Source: JBHHXG01 sp046756985
Lineage (GTDB): Bacteria > Pseudomonadota > Zetaproteobacteria > Mariprofundales > Mariprofundaceae
Length of the DNA stretch: 28,187 bases
Direction of reading: 5' to 3'
NCBI GenBank assembly: GCA_046756985.1
Contig: JBHHXG010000018.1
Location: 1-28,187, forward strand
Shown here: positions 8,478 through 16,599 of the stretch, piece after piece
How the letters are laid out: the number at the start of each line of letters is the position of its first letter
How positions within the stretch are numbered: the first letter of the stretch is position 1
The notes under the pieces: generated by a model
Database searches by the model: none
What the model saw: only the letters and a program-made list of their open reading frames with translations
Told to the model about the DNA's origin: nothing
Made by a program: the position numbers and the translations under genes

Positions 8478-9940
8478 ACTGGTTTCTTTTCACCCTGATG
8501 ATACCACTGGCTGGTGCTCTTGTGCTGGCCTGGATCGGCCACCCGCGTCTGGCTGAACGCTTCAATGTTGCGATTAGTGCATTAACTCTTGCAGGCAGCC
8601 TTGGTCTGGCCATGCAGGTCTTGCAGCGGGGTGACAGCGAGGCGCTTGACGGGTTCTTCTTTTTGGATGCCTACAATGTCTTTCTGGTTGCTCTGACCTG
8701 CTTTGTTTCAATGTCTACAGCAATCTTTTCCGGCCCTTACATGCACTTTGAGCGCGAGCACCGGCAAATGCCTCCGAACCGCCTCCGGCTTTATCACGCT
8801 ATGTATCAGCTATTCATCTTCGGCATGCTGCTCGGCTTTACCACGAATAACATTGGTGTGCTCTGGGTATCGCTGGAACTGGCTACACTGGCTACGGTAT
8901 TGCTGGTTTCACTTTACCGGACACCGGCATCCATTGCTGCTGCGTGGAAGTATTTCATGCTGGCTGGCATGGGCATTGCAGTGGCCCTGTTTGGCACGGT
9001 GCTGATCTTTTTCACCTCATCCACAGTATTTGGTCACAGCAACGGTGCACTGACCTGGACATTGCTATTCTCTCATGCATCCGAACTGGATCCATTGGTG
9101 ATGGTAGTGGCCTTTGCCTTTCTGATGGTGGGTTATGGCACCAAAATTGGCCTTGCCCCTATGCACGCATGGCTTCCCGATGCCCATGGCGAAGGGCCGA
9201 CACCTGTTTCAGCGGTGCTCTCCGGCCTGTTGCTGAACCTGGCACTGTATGCGCTGGTGCGCTTCAAAATGCTGGTCGATGGTGCAACGCAGACGCATGT
9301 AGCCGGACATATCATGATGGCCTTTGGTCTGCTTTCATTGATGGTTGCCGCATTCTCCCTGCATAAACAGCAGGATATCAAGCGCATGTTTTCGTTTTCA
9401 TCCATTGAACACATGGGGTTGATGACCTTTGCCTTTGGTATTGGAACGCCACTGGCGAATTTTGCCGGGCTGCTACACATGACTGTTCACTCACTGGTTA
9501 AATCAGGCATTTTTTACACGGTTGGTCACGCTGCGCAAGCGATGGGAACGCAACAGATGGACAATATCCGTGGCTTGATCCGCCATCATTCCGGTATCGG
9601 GTGGGGGTTGTTGGTCGGCACAGCAGCGATTGCCGGGTTCCCGCCTTTTGGCGTCTTTACCAGTGAATTTCTTCTGTTCTCAGCCGCATTAGACAGCTAT
9701 CCGGATCTCGTGTTTGTGATGCTAATTGGTTTACTGATCGCTTTTGCCGGGCTGTTCCGCTTCGTGCAACCGATGGTGTTTGGGAGCACGCCCAACCATG
9801 CGCGCGCCATACAGGTGAATATGGCGCCTGTTTATGTGCATTTGGGGTTGGCGCTGCTGCTTGGTCTTGCCATTCCGGGTTTTCTGGCTGGGTGGTATGA
9901 GCAGGCCGCACAATTGATTTATGTGGGCGGCGGCACATGA
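8474..9940 (+). CDS. hyfF: Hydrogenase-4 component F-like (NuoM/N antiporter-type) membrane subunit
   Basis: Second antiporter-like membrane subunit, 488 aa with about 13-14 helices. Core motifs are present: WVSLELATLATVLLVSLY (conserved glutamate), AWKYFMLAGMGIAVALFGT, GYGTKIGLAPMHAWLPDAH (lysine and HAWLP), RMFSFSSIEHMG, and HSLVKSGIFYTVGHA followed by GFPPFGVFTSEF. ATGA overlaps at both ends (8474-8477 and 9937-9940). With HyfB this gives two candidate pumping subunits; a third, HyfD, found in E. coli hyf, is absent between hyfC and hyfE here. Confidence 0.9.
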   Translation: MNWFLFTLMIPLAGALVLAWIGHPRLAERFNVAISALTLAGSLGLAMQVLQRGDSEALDGFFFLDAYNVFLVALTCFVSMSTAIFSGPYMHFEREHRQMPPNRLRLYHAMYQLFIFGMLLGFTTNNIGVLWVSLELATLATVLLVSLYRTPASIAAAWKYFMLAGMGIAVALFGTVLIFFTSSTVFGHSNGALTWTLLFSHASELDPLVMVVAFAFLMVGYGTKIGLAPMHAWLPDAHGEGPTPVSAVLSGLLLNLALYALVRFKMLVDGATQTHVAGHIMMAFGLLSLMVAAFSLHKQQDIKRMFSFSSIEHMGLMTFAFGIGTPLANFAGLLHMTVHSLVKSGIFYTVGHAAQAMGTQQMDNIRGLIRHHSGIGWGLLVGTAAIAGFPPFGVFTSEFLLFSAALDSYPDLVFVMLIGLLIAFAGLFRFVQPMVFGSTPNHARAIQVNMAPVYVHLGLALLLGLAIPGFLAGWYEQAAQLIYVGGGT

Positions 9941-11526
9941 GCCAGGCCGTCAACACATGGTTTGCCGAACAGCTGGGCGAACATGGCATCTATAATCGTT
10001 ATCTGGATGACCATCATCCTGCGCGTATGCCCTGTCTGCAAATCCGCCGTCTGGACTGGGAGCCTGCTGCGGAGCTGGCCAAACAGCTGCAGATGCGCTT
10101 TACCGCCCTTTGGGCTGCCGAAGCAGGTAGCCATAATGAAAAGGCATTATATGCCTATATGGCCTTTGCCCATCCGCAGCACCGGCATGTGATTCTGCGC
10201 ACCGATTTGAACTCCGAAACTTCCGTGCTTCCTTCGATCTCACACCATTATATTGCTGCCATGCGCAAGGAGCGAACGCTACAGGATATGTTCGGTATTC
10301 AGGTTGATGGTATTCCCGATACACGCCCGTGGATCAAACATGAGCACTGGCCGGAAGATGCACATCCGCTGCGTTCGACATTCAAAGCTAGCGCCAAAAT
10401 GGCATTCACCGAGGGCGAATATTCGTTTATCAAGGCTGAAGGTGATGGCGTTTATGAAATTCCGGTCGGGCCTGTCCATGCCGGTATCATCGAACCGGGG
10501 CATTTTCGCTTCCTGGCCGTGGGTGAACAGATTCTGAACCTGGAGCAGCGACTGGGCTATGTGCACAAGGGCATCGAAAAGCGCATGGAGGGTATGAGAG
10601 CCGACGATGCAGCAAAAATTGCGGCCCGTATCTCCGGTGATGCCACCGTGGCCTATAGCTGGGCCTTTGCCAGAGCCTGCGAGCATGCAAGTTATAGCCA
10701 GGTGCCGGATCGTGCCAATGCCATTCGAGCCATTTTGTGTGAGCGCGAACGCATGGCCAATCACATTGGTGATATCGGGGCTATCTGCAACGATGCCGCC
10801 TTTGCCTTTATCCACGTTCAGATGCAGCGGTTGCGTGAGGAAATGGCACGCTTGCATAAACAGCTTTTTGGACACCGCTTGCTGATGGACATGATCGTAC
10901 CGGGCGGGATCAAACTCGATCTTGACGTTGAAGGGATGGAGAGGCTGGTTGATCAAACAACGGCGCTGGCTGTGGAAGTTGAAGAGCTTCGCGGCCTCTA
11001 TGCGGATCATCCAAGTATTCAGGAACGGGTGATTGGCTCCGGTGCGGTATCCATTGAAGACGCAAAAACCATCGGATTAACAGGTTATGTAGGTCGTGCG
11101 TCGGGTGTTTATGCCGATGAGCGGGTGGAGGAGGCTTATCCACCCTATGACCGGCTTGATGTCCAGGTTCCGGAAGGACGATTGGGTGACGTGGCAACCC
11201 GCGTCTGGGTGCGTTTTGAAGAGATTGCGGAAGCAGCGCGCATCATTTCCACGCTACTGGGTGATCTACCAGACGGCCACATTGCGAACGACTGGCAGCC
11301 ACCCGTGGCTGGCGTATCAGGGTTTTCTTCTATTGAGTCATGGCGGGGTGAGATCACCTGCTGGCTGCGTTTTGGCGAGAATGGAGCCATTGACCGTGGC
11401 ACATTCAGCGACCCCTCGGTGGTGAACTGGTTGGGTCTGGAGCTTGCCGTGCGTGATGTGCCGGTCCCGGATTTCCCCCTGAACAATAAATCCTTTAACT
11501 GTTCCTATTCGGGAAATGATCTCTGA
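9937..11526 (+). CDS. hyfG: Hydrogenase-4 component G-like large subunit (NuoCD-type) lacking NiFe ligands
   Basis: 529 aa. Residues about 20-150 are a NuoC-like domain (KERTLQDMFGIQVDGIPDTR; HEHWPEDAHPLR). From about 170 it is NuoD/NiFe-large-subunit-like (GPVHAGIIEPGHFRF, YVHKGIEKRMEG). At the usual N-terminal RxCGxC site it reads R231-I-S-G-D-A, so the two cysteines are S233 and A236. At the C-terminal DPCxxC site it reads N521-C-S-Y-S-G, so the ligand positions are S523 and G526. C522 is a lone cysteine out of register. No C-terminal maturation peptide follows. I conclude that it cannot bind a NiFe cluster and is not a hydrogenase. Such cysteine-less complexes are known as energy-converting-hydrogenase-related (Ehr) complexes, and a similar layout occurs in Mycobacterium (Rv0082-Rv0087 region). 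ATGA overlap with hyfF, TGATG with hyfI. Confidence 0.9.
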   Translation: MSQAVNTWFAEQLGEHGIYNRYLDDHHPARMPCLQIRRLDWEPAAELAKQLQMRFTALWAAEAGSHNEKALYAYMAFAHPQHRHVILRTDLNSETSVLPSISHHYIAAMRKERTLQDMFGIQVDGIPDTRPWIKHEHWPEDAHPLRSTFKASAKMAFTEGEYSFIKAEGDGVYEIPVGPVHAGIIEPGHFRFLAVGEQILNLEQRLGYVHKGIEKRMEGMRADDAAKIAARISGDATVAYSWAFARACEHASYSQVPDRANAIRAILCERERMANHIGDIGAICNDAAFAFIHVQMQRLREEMARLHKQLFGHRLLMDMIVPGGIKLDLDVEGMERLVDQTTALAVEVEELRGLYADHPSIQERVIGSGAVSIEDAKTIGLTGYVGRASGVYADERVEEAYPPYDRLDVQVPEGRLGDVATRVWVRFEEIAEAARIISTLLGDLPDGHIANDWQPPVAGVSGFSSIESWRGEITCWLRFGENGAIDRGTFSDPSVVNWLGLELAVRDVPVPDFPLNNKSFNCSYSGNDL

Positions 11527-12035
11527 TGTTACATATACTGAAAAAGATATTTACCACCGGCAATCGAACCGAGGCGCTGTCGGAGTCTTCTCATGAAATA
11601 GAAGTGCTTGGTGCAAAGCTTGAATCCATGATCAGGAGGCGTTTCAAGGGATCACTGGCTATCCGTGCAGTGGATGCGGGCAGTTGTAATGGCTGTGAAC
11701 TGGAAATCCATGCTACCACCAATTGCTATTACGATATTGAACGATTTGGCATTCATTTTACCGCCAGTCCGCGTTTTAGCGATATGCTGCTGGTGACTGG
11801 GCCAGTGGCGCGTAATATGGAAACTGCATTAAAAATGACCTATGAGGCCATGCCCATGCCCAAGCTGGTTGTTGCCATGGGTGATTGTGCCGCCAATTGC
11901 GGTGTATTCGGCAAAGATAATTATGCCATTGCCGGGGCCGTCAGCGATGTTATCCCTGTAGATGTTGTGATTCATGGATGCGCACCGGAACCTGCAGATA
12001 TTTTGCATGGCATCATGGCTGCACTGGGCCAGTAA
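11526..12035 (+). CDS. hyfI: Hydrogenase-4 component I-like small subunit (NuoB-type 4Fe-4S protein)
   Basis: Electron-transfer small subunit, 169 aa. The complete N2-type ligand set is visible: C54 and C57 in DAGSCNGCELE, C121 in VAMGDCAANCG, and C152 in HGCAPEPADILHG. So the iron-sulfur cluster next to the quinone-like pocket should be made. It is shorter than E. coli HyfI (252 aa), lacking the C-terminal extension. One-nucleotide overlap with hyfG (TGATG at 11524-11528). It is the last gene of the operon. No HyfA- or HyfH-like ferredoxin subunit and no hyp maturation genes follow, so the electron donor or acceptor must come from elsewhere or is unknown. Confidence 0.9.
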   Translation: MLHILKKIFTTGNRTEALSESSHEIEVLGAKLESMIRRRFKGSLAIRAVDAGSCNGCELEIHATTNCYYDIERFGIHFTASPRFSDMLLVTGPVARNMETALKMTYEAMPMPKLVVAMGDCAANCGVFGKDNYAIAGAVSDVIPVDVVIHGCAPEPADILHGIMAALGQ

Positions 12036-12048
12036 ATACCCTTAGCTT

Positions 12049-12510
12049 TTACCTGATATGGACATGCTCTCCGGTGTGTGCATGTTCGAATAATTCCAAC
12101 ACATCTGATGGTGACATTCTGATGCAACCGTGGGAACAAGGCGTGCCGAGCTTACCCTGTTCATGCGTGCCATGGATGTAGATATAACGCTGCTTCGTAT
12201 CCACACGCCCGCGTTTGTTTTTGCCAAGCTCCATGCCGTCCAGCCACAGGATACGCCCCAGAATCCAGTCGCGTTCCGGGTCGCTTTTCCCGGGCATGTA
12301 AAAGCCGATGGGCTCTCTGCCGATAAAAGCCGTGTTAATCGGCATGTCTTCACCGATTTTGGCGCAGATACGATGCTTGCCGAGCGGTGTTTGCAGACTG
12401 CCATTTTTATTGCCGCAACCCTTGAGCGCCGTGGACACGGGATAGGCGTACCACACGCCGGTCCTGCGCCGGTGGTACAGCATCTGCTCGGAGATCGAAA
12501 TAATAATCAT
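12049..12510 (-). CDS. L,D-transpeptidase (YkuD-domain) family protein
   Basis: YkuD-type catalytic domain that normally cross-links peptidoglycan peptides (3-3 links) or anchors lipoproteins. The 153-aa protein is almost only this domain. It begins at the first beta strand (MIIISISEQMLYHRR), has the AYPVSTALKGCGNKNGS and QTPLGKHRI blocks, and ends with YIHGTHEQ and the catalytic TPCSHGCIRMSP motif with the nucleophilic cysteine. No signal peptide is seen from the ATG at 12510, and no upstream in-frame start with a hydrophobic leader is evident. It would therefore act in the cytoplasm or be exported by other means. There is no clear Shine-Dalgarno. Convergent with hyfI (13-nt gap) and divergent from ppa. 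Confidence 0.85.
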   Translation of the reverse strand: MIIISISEQMLYHRRRTGVWYAYPVSTALKGCGNKNGSLQTPLGKHRICAKIGEDMPINTAFIGREPIGFYMPGKSDPERDWILGRILWLDGMELGKNKRGRVDTKQRYIYIHGTHEQGKLGTPCSHGCIRMSPSDVLELFEHAHTGEHVHIR

Positions 12511-12524
12511 GCGGCAAGTGTAGG

Positions 12525-12554
12525 GGATTGGCAGACGGATTGGCAGATGGATTG
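12525..12554. repeat. 12-bp tandem repeat, 2.5 copies
   Basis: GGATTGGCAGAC, GGATTGGCAGAT and GGATTG follow one another directly between the divergent L,D-transpeptidase and ppa starts. It lies upstream of the ppa promoter candidate. It could be a slippage-prone spacer or a regulator binding array. Confidence 0.7.
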
Positions 12555-12566
12555 CGCATCATGGGC

Positions 12567-12594
12567 TTGTTTGCGGGCCAGTCATACTTACAAT
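12567..12594 (+). promoter_or_regulatory. Candidate sigma70-type promoter for ppa
   Basis: TTGTTT (12567-12572), a 16-nt spacer, and TACAAT (12589-12594) lie 35 nt before the ppa ATG. A GAGGAG-type Shine-Dalgarno sits just before the start. Reasonable consensus match, read by eye. Confidence 0.45.
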
Positions 12595-12629
12595 GGGCAT
12601 CCACTTAATATGCACGCGAGGAGCGTTAC

Positions 12630-13160
12630 ATGGACATCAGCAAGATTCCGGCAGGGGAAAATCCACCCGAGGATATCAACGTCGTGATCGAAGTACCGCA
12701 GCACGGTGATCCCATCAAGTATGAGCTGGACAAGGCATCCGGCGCAATTTTTGTGGATCGCTTCATGCACACGGCAATGCATTATCCGTGCAATTACGGC
12801 TTTGTACCGAACACGCTTTCAGATGATGGTGATCCCGTGGATGTACTGGTTGTTTCAGCCCATTCACTGATTCCCGGCTGTGTGGTTCCTTCCCGTCCGA
12901 TTGGCGTACTGCAAATGGAAGATGAGGCCGGTATGGACGCCAAGGTGCTGGCTGTTCCCGTTTCCAGGCTCAAGCCTGTGTATGACCATGTGCAGGGACC
13001 GGACGATTTACCCAAGTTCCTGATCGACCAGATTCAGCATTTTTTTGAGCATTACAAGGATCTGGAAGGAGGCAAATGGGTGAAGGTAAGCGGGTGGGGC
13101 GATGCCGAAGCTGCTAAAAAGGAAATTATGGATTCGATCCAACGTTATTCGAATGAATAA
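12630..13160 (+). CDS. ppa: Inorganic pyrophosphatase (soluble, family I)
   Basis: Hydrolyses PPi to two phosphates in the cytoplasm, pulling biosynthetic reactions forward. It has 176 aa, the usual bacterial family I length. Visible landmarks are VVIEVPQHGDPIKYELDK, the YPCNYGFVPNTLSDDGDPVDVLV block with the metal-binding DxDPxD aspartates, and a C-terminal YKDLEGGKWVKVSGW segment. A GAGGAG Shine-Dalgarno precedes the ATG at 12630. It lies directly upstream of the membrane pyrophosphatase hppA on the same strand (79-nt gap), so PPi is handled by a heat-releasing and an energy-conserving enzyme encoded side by side. Confidence 0.96.
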   Translation: MDISKIPAGENPPEDINVVIEVPQHGDPIKYELDKASGAIFVDRFMHTAMHYPCNYGFVPNTLSDDGDPVDVLVVSAHSLIPGCVVPSRPIGVLQMEDEAGMDAKVLAVPVSRLKPVYDHVQGPDDLPKFLIDQIQHFFEHYKDLEGGKWVKVSGWGDAEAAKKEIMDSIQRYSNE

Positions 13161-13173
13161 ATCAATCGGATTA

Positions 13174-13227
13174 CTTGACCTAAAGCAAGGAAACATCCAG
13201 AAAGCAAGTTGAGGATCAAGTTTTTTT
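13174..13227 (+). promoter_or_regulatory. Possible attenuator or weak terminator in the ppa-hppA gap
   Basis: CTTGACC (13174-13180) can pair, with one bulge, with GGATCAAG (13213-13220), and a run of seven T follows at 13221-13227, just before the hppA Shine-Dalgarno. The intervening loop of about 32 nt is long and contains two AAAGCAAG copies, so the structure is weak. If real, it would separate or tune hppA expression from ppa. Confidence 0.25.
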
Positions 13228-13239
13228 ATGGAGGGAAGA

Positions 13240-15246
13240 ATGAGTCTTGACGCGATTCCAGCCGCATTTGGCATACTCGGCCTGGTAGCCGCTTTTTTTA
13301 TCTATGTCCTGATGAAAAAAGAGCCTGCGGGCGAGGGTAAGGTAGCAGAAATTGGCGAGCAGATACACATCGGCGCCATGGTTTTTATGAAGCGGGAATA
13401 CACGATTCTCGCCATGTTCGTGGCCGTGGTCGCCGTGCTCATTTTCTTCTCTGATCTTGGCTGGAACACCACGCTGGCTTTTCTTGTCGGCGCCGGCTGT
13501 TCGGCTTCGGCAGGCTATTTCGGCATGTTTTCAGCTACGCAGGCCAATGTGCGTACCACGGTCGCCGCACATGAGGGGAGCCCTGCGCATGCATTGCGCG
13601 TCGCCTTCTTTGGCGGCTCGATTATGGGGCTGACTGTAGCAGCTCTGGGTTTACTCGGCCTTGGCGGCCTGTATCTGATTTTTGGCGGCGACCCGGAAAC
13701 GGCCCATGCTATTCACGGCTTCGGCATGGGGGCGTCTTCGGTGGCACTGTTCTCGCGTGTTGGCGGCGGCATTTTCACCAAGAGCGCGGACGTGGGCGCT
13801 GATCTGGTCGGCAAGGTTGAGGCTGGCATCCCGGAAGATGATCCGCGCAACCCCGGTGTGATTGCCGACAATGTGGGCGACAACGTAGGCGACGTGGCCG
13901 GCATGGGTTCGGATATTTTCGAGTCTTATTGCGGTGCCATGATCGCTACTATTGCCATAGCCTCTACGTTGACGGTTGAGGCGCTGGGCAACCTCGGTGA
14001 TCAGTCGGCGCTGATGTTCCTGCCGCTGGGGCTTTCCTCTGCGGGTCTGGTCTGCTCCATTCTCGGTATCTGGCTTGTCAAGATGAATTCGGGCAAGGCG
14101 CTGGATGTAGCTTTGCGTATAGGCACCATCGGCGCCGCCGTGCTGTTTATCATCGCGTCCTATTTCGTCATCACTGGCACCGGCGTTGATGCCAACGTCT
14201 GGGGCGCAGTGCTGGTTGGCGCTGTTGGTGGCATTGTCGTTGGGCTCATTACCGAGTATTACACCGGCGGCAAGCCCGTACGCCATATTGCCGAAGCCGG
14301 AGAAACCGGGCCGGCCACAGTCATGATCACAGGGCTCGCCGTGGGCATGGAATCGGTCACCATTCCAATCCTGACTATTTGCGGCGTCATCTATGTCTCG
14401 ACCGAGCTATGCGGCCTGTACGGCGTTGGCATCGCTGCCGTTGGCATGCTGGCTACCGTCGGCATCACGATGGCCATCGACGCTTATGGGCCCGTGGCTG
14501 ACAATGCAGGCGGTATCGCTGAAATGGCCGGTTTTGGCTCGGAGACGCGCAAGGTCACTGACTCGCTGGATGAGATGGGCAACACAACCGCGGCCATCGG
14601 CAAGGGCTTTGCCATCGGTGCCGCCGCACTCGCGGCACTGGCCATTATCACGGCATTTGTTGAGACCGTCAGCCTGCATGTGCCGGGCTTCAGCCTGGCA
14701 GTTAATGATCCGATGGTATTGATTGGCATCTTCATCGGTGGCGTGTTCCCGTTTCTCGTCGCATCGATCACGATGACGGCGGTGGGTGATGCCGCCTTTG
14801 AGATGATCAGGGAAATCCGCCGCCAGTTCAAAGAGATTCCGGGCCTTCTCGAAGGCACGGCGCAGCCGGATACCGCCAGTTGCGTGGATATCGCCACGAA
14901 GGCGGCGCTGAAGAAGATGGTGCTGCCAGGCGTGATGGCCGTAGCAGCGCCAGTGATCGTCGGCTTCGGTCTGGGGCCATCATCGCTTGTCGGCATGCTG
15001 GCCGGCTCCCTGGTTGGCTGCGTGCTGCTTGCGCTGACCATGGCCAATGCCGGCGGAGCTTGGGATAACGCCAAAAAGTATGTTGAGAAGGGCCATCTGG
15101 GTGGCAAGGGCTCCGAGGTACACAAGGCGGCTGTGGTTGGCGATACCGTCGGCGATCCATTCAAGGATACCTCCGGTCCCAGCATGAACATTCTGATCAA
15201 TGTGATGGCTATTGTGTCACTGGTGATTGCGCCGCTGCTGAGCTAA
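13240..15246 (+). CDS. hppA: Membrane-bound ion-translocating pyrophosphatase (K+-dependent type)
   Basis: Pumps H+ or Na+ across the membrane using PPi. It has 668 aa and about 16 helices. The catalytic loops are visible: KSADVGADLVGKVEAGIPED with DNVGDNVGD, the middle AYGPVADNAGGIAEMAG block, and the C-terminal DTVGDPFKDTSGPS. A451 and G454 in GNTTAAIGKG are the signature of K+-dependent enzymes; K+-independent ones have Lys and Thr there. E228 in SDIFESY occupies the site of the Thermotoga enzyme's ion-gate glutamate, common to Na+ pumps and to K+-dependent H+ pumps, so the pumped ion is open. The ATG at 13240 is chosen because GGAGG (13230-13234) sits 5 nt upstream; an in-frame ATG at 13228 would include that site. 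Confidence 0.95.
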   Translation: MSLDAIPAAFGILGLVAAFFIYVLMKKEPAGEGKVAEIGEQIHIGAMVFMKREYTILAMFVAVVAVLIFFSDLGWNTTLAFLVGAGCSASAGYFGMFSATQANVRTTVAAHEGSPAHALRVAFFGGSIMGLTVAALGLLGLGGLYLIFGGDPETAHAIHGFGMGASSVALFSRVGGGIFTKSADVGADLVGKVEAGIPEDDPRNPGVIADNVGDNVGDVAGMGSDIFESYCGAMIATIAIASTLTVEALGNLGDQSALMFLPLGLSSAGLVCSILGIWLVKMNSGKALDVALRIGTIGAAVLFIIASYFVITGTGVDANVWGAVLVGAVGGIVVGLITEYYTGGKPVRHIAEAGETGPATVMITGLAVGMESVTIPILTICGVIYVSTELCGLYGVGIAAVGMLATVGITMAIDAYGPVADNAGGIAEMAGFGSETRKVTDSLDEMGNTTAAIGKGFAIGAAALAALAIITAFVETVSLHVPGFSLAVNDPMVLIGIFIGGVFPFLVASITMTAVGDAAFEMIREIRRQFKEIPGLLEGTAQPDTASCVDIATKAALKKMVLPGVMAVAAPVIVGFGLGPSSLVGMLAGSLVGCVLLALTMANAGGAWDNAKKYVEKGHLGGKGSEVHKAAVVGDTVGDPFKDTSGPSMNILINVMAIVSLVIAPLLS

Positions 15247-15261
15247 GTACTGCGGAGATTT

Positions 15262-16599
15262 TCAGCCCTGGGCGTCGTCCATGTCCACGATCAATTGCTG
15301 CAGGGCGGAGCTGATGCGCACGGAATAGGTCTGTTTTGGTTCAAGCTGTTTGAGGCCGGTAGGTGTTTTCTGCAACTGGTCTGCAACGTAGTCGCGGATT
15401 TCCGCAAGCGCGGGCAATGGATCGATCAGGGCGCCTTCACGCATCGCGGGCTTCAGCAGTGGCGTGCCTGGAACTGTATTATCATTGGCGGTGGTGATGA
15501 CATCATGCGCCATGACGCCATTTTCCTCACTGCGGAACACCTGCTTGATGCCGGGCAACGTCACCTTGCCTTCGCTGGTCTTGCGTTTGGGCGCGCCGGC
15601 ATAGGCCTGTAGTTTGTAGGCGCAGTCGAGATAGGGCGCGTCACTGGATGTGTTCATGCGCGTACCGATGCCGAAACCGTCAATGGGTGCTTTTTCATCC
15701 ATCAGTTTCTTCAGGGCATATTCATCAAGATTACCGCTGGCGAAAATGCGCGTATCCGCAAGCCCGCCGGTATCGAGAATGTGGCGCACCTTTCTGGCAT
15801 GTTCACCCAGATCTCCAGAATCCAGCCTTACCGCCTGAATCCGGATGCCTGCCTTTTTTAGCTGCGGAGCAATGCCGGCGACTTTTTTCGCACCCTGTTC
15901 GGTATCGTAGGTGTCAATCAGCAGCGTCACATTGTCCGGGTGGCTGTGGGCAAAGTGCAGAAAAGACTCTTCCTCGACCGCATGCGCCTGCACATAGGCA
16001 TGTGCCATCGTACCATAAATCGGGATATTCCAGCGCGCCCCAGCCTGCACGTTTGAGGTTCCGGAAAGCCCGGCAATGAAGCCTGCGCGCGCCGCCGCAA
16101 GGCCTGTATCCAGGCCATGCGTCCGCCTTAGCCCAAAATCCACCAGCAACTGCTCGGGGCAAACCAGACGCATACGTACCGCCTTACTGGCTACCAGCGT
16201 TTGCACATGCAGGAAGTTGATGAGCTGGGTTTCAACCAGCTGCGCAACCGGCAGCGGTGCCGTTACACGCAGTACCGGTTCATCGGGGAAGAAAAGCGTG
16301 CCTTCCGGCATGGCATCCACATCGCCGGTAAAATGTATCTCGGCCAGATAATCAATAAGCGTTTTCGAGAAACGGCCACTTTGCTTCAGCCAGGCAAGCT
16401 CCGCCTCATTAAATTGTAGCGACTGAAGAAAGTTCAGCACGGATTCGAGGCCGCAGAAAACCAGAAAACCGCGATGCGTGGGCATTTTGCGCACGAAAAA
16501 CTCGAATGACGCCATATCGGTTATGTCGTGGTCGAGATAGCTCTGCACCATGGTGAGCTGGTACAGGTCCGTGGCTAACGCCGAGCCTGATCGGATCAC
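15262..16599 (-). CDS. pncB: Nicotinate phosphoribosyltransferase
   Basis: Converts nicotinate plus PRPP to nicotinate mononucleotide in the cytoplasm, the entry of the salvage route to NAD. It has 445 aa, within the bacterial range. Visible are the N-terminal LATDLYQLTMVQSYL block, FFVRKMPTHRGFLVFCGL, LVDFGLRRTHG, the substrate-site region RLDSGDLGEHARKVR, and GFGIGTRMNTSSDAPYLD, whose TRMNTS loop binds phosphate. It starts with GTG at 16599, overlapping the pncA stop as GTGA, so the two enzymes are translationally coupled and consecutive in the pathway. Convergent with hppA, with a 15-nt gap and no clear terminator. Confidence 0.95.
   Translation of the reverse strand: MIRSGSALATDLYQLTMVQSYLDHDITDMASFEFFVRKMPTHRGFLVFCGLESVLNFLQSLQFNEAELAWLKQSGRFSKTLIDYLAEIHFTGDVDAMPEGTLFFPDEPVLRVTAPLPVAQLVETQLINFLHVQTLVASKAVRMRLVCPEQLLVDFGLRRTHGLDTGLAAARAGFIAGLSGTSNVQAGARWNIPIYGTMAHAYVQAHAVEEESFLHFAHSHPDNVTLLIDTYDTEQGAKKVAGIAPQLKKAGIRIQAVRLDSGDLGEHARKVRHILDTGGLADTRIFASGNLDEYALKKLMDEKAPIDGFGIGTRMNTSSDAPYLDCAYKLQAYAGAPKRKTSEGKVTLPGIKQVFRSEENGVMAHDVITTANDNTVPGTPLLKPAMREGALIDPLPALAEIRDYVADQLQKTPTGLKQLEPKQTYSVRISSALQQLIVDMDDAQG

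Noticed and set aside
9937..11526. Calling hyfG an active group 4 NiFe hydrogenase
   Set aside because: All four ligand cysteines are missing at the expected motifs and there is no maturation tail.
12130..12687. 185-aa plus-strand open frame across the L,D-transpeptidase and the ppa start
   Set aside because: It runs antisense through the catalytic SHGC motif and overlaps ppa out of frame; no Shine-Dalgarno.
13651..14286. 211-aa minus-strand open frame opposite hppA
   Set aside because: Antisense shadow of a highly conserved membrane pyrophosphatase; low-complexity composition and no recognisable domain.
14484..15200. 238-aa minus-strand open frame opposite hppA
   Set aside because: Antisense shadow with Pro/Ser/Thr/Ala-rich composition typical of reverse-complement GC-rich codons.
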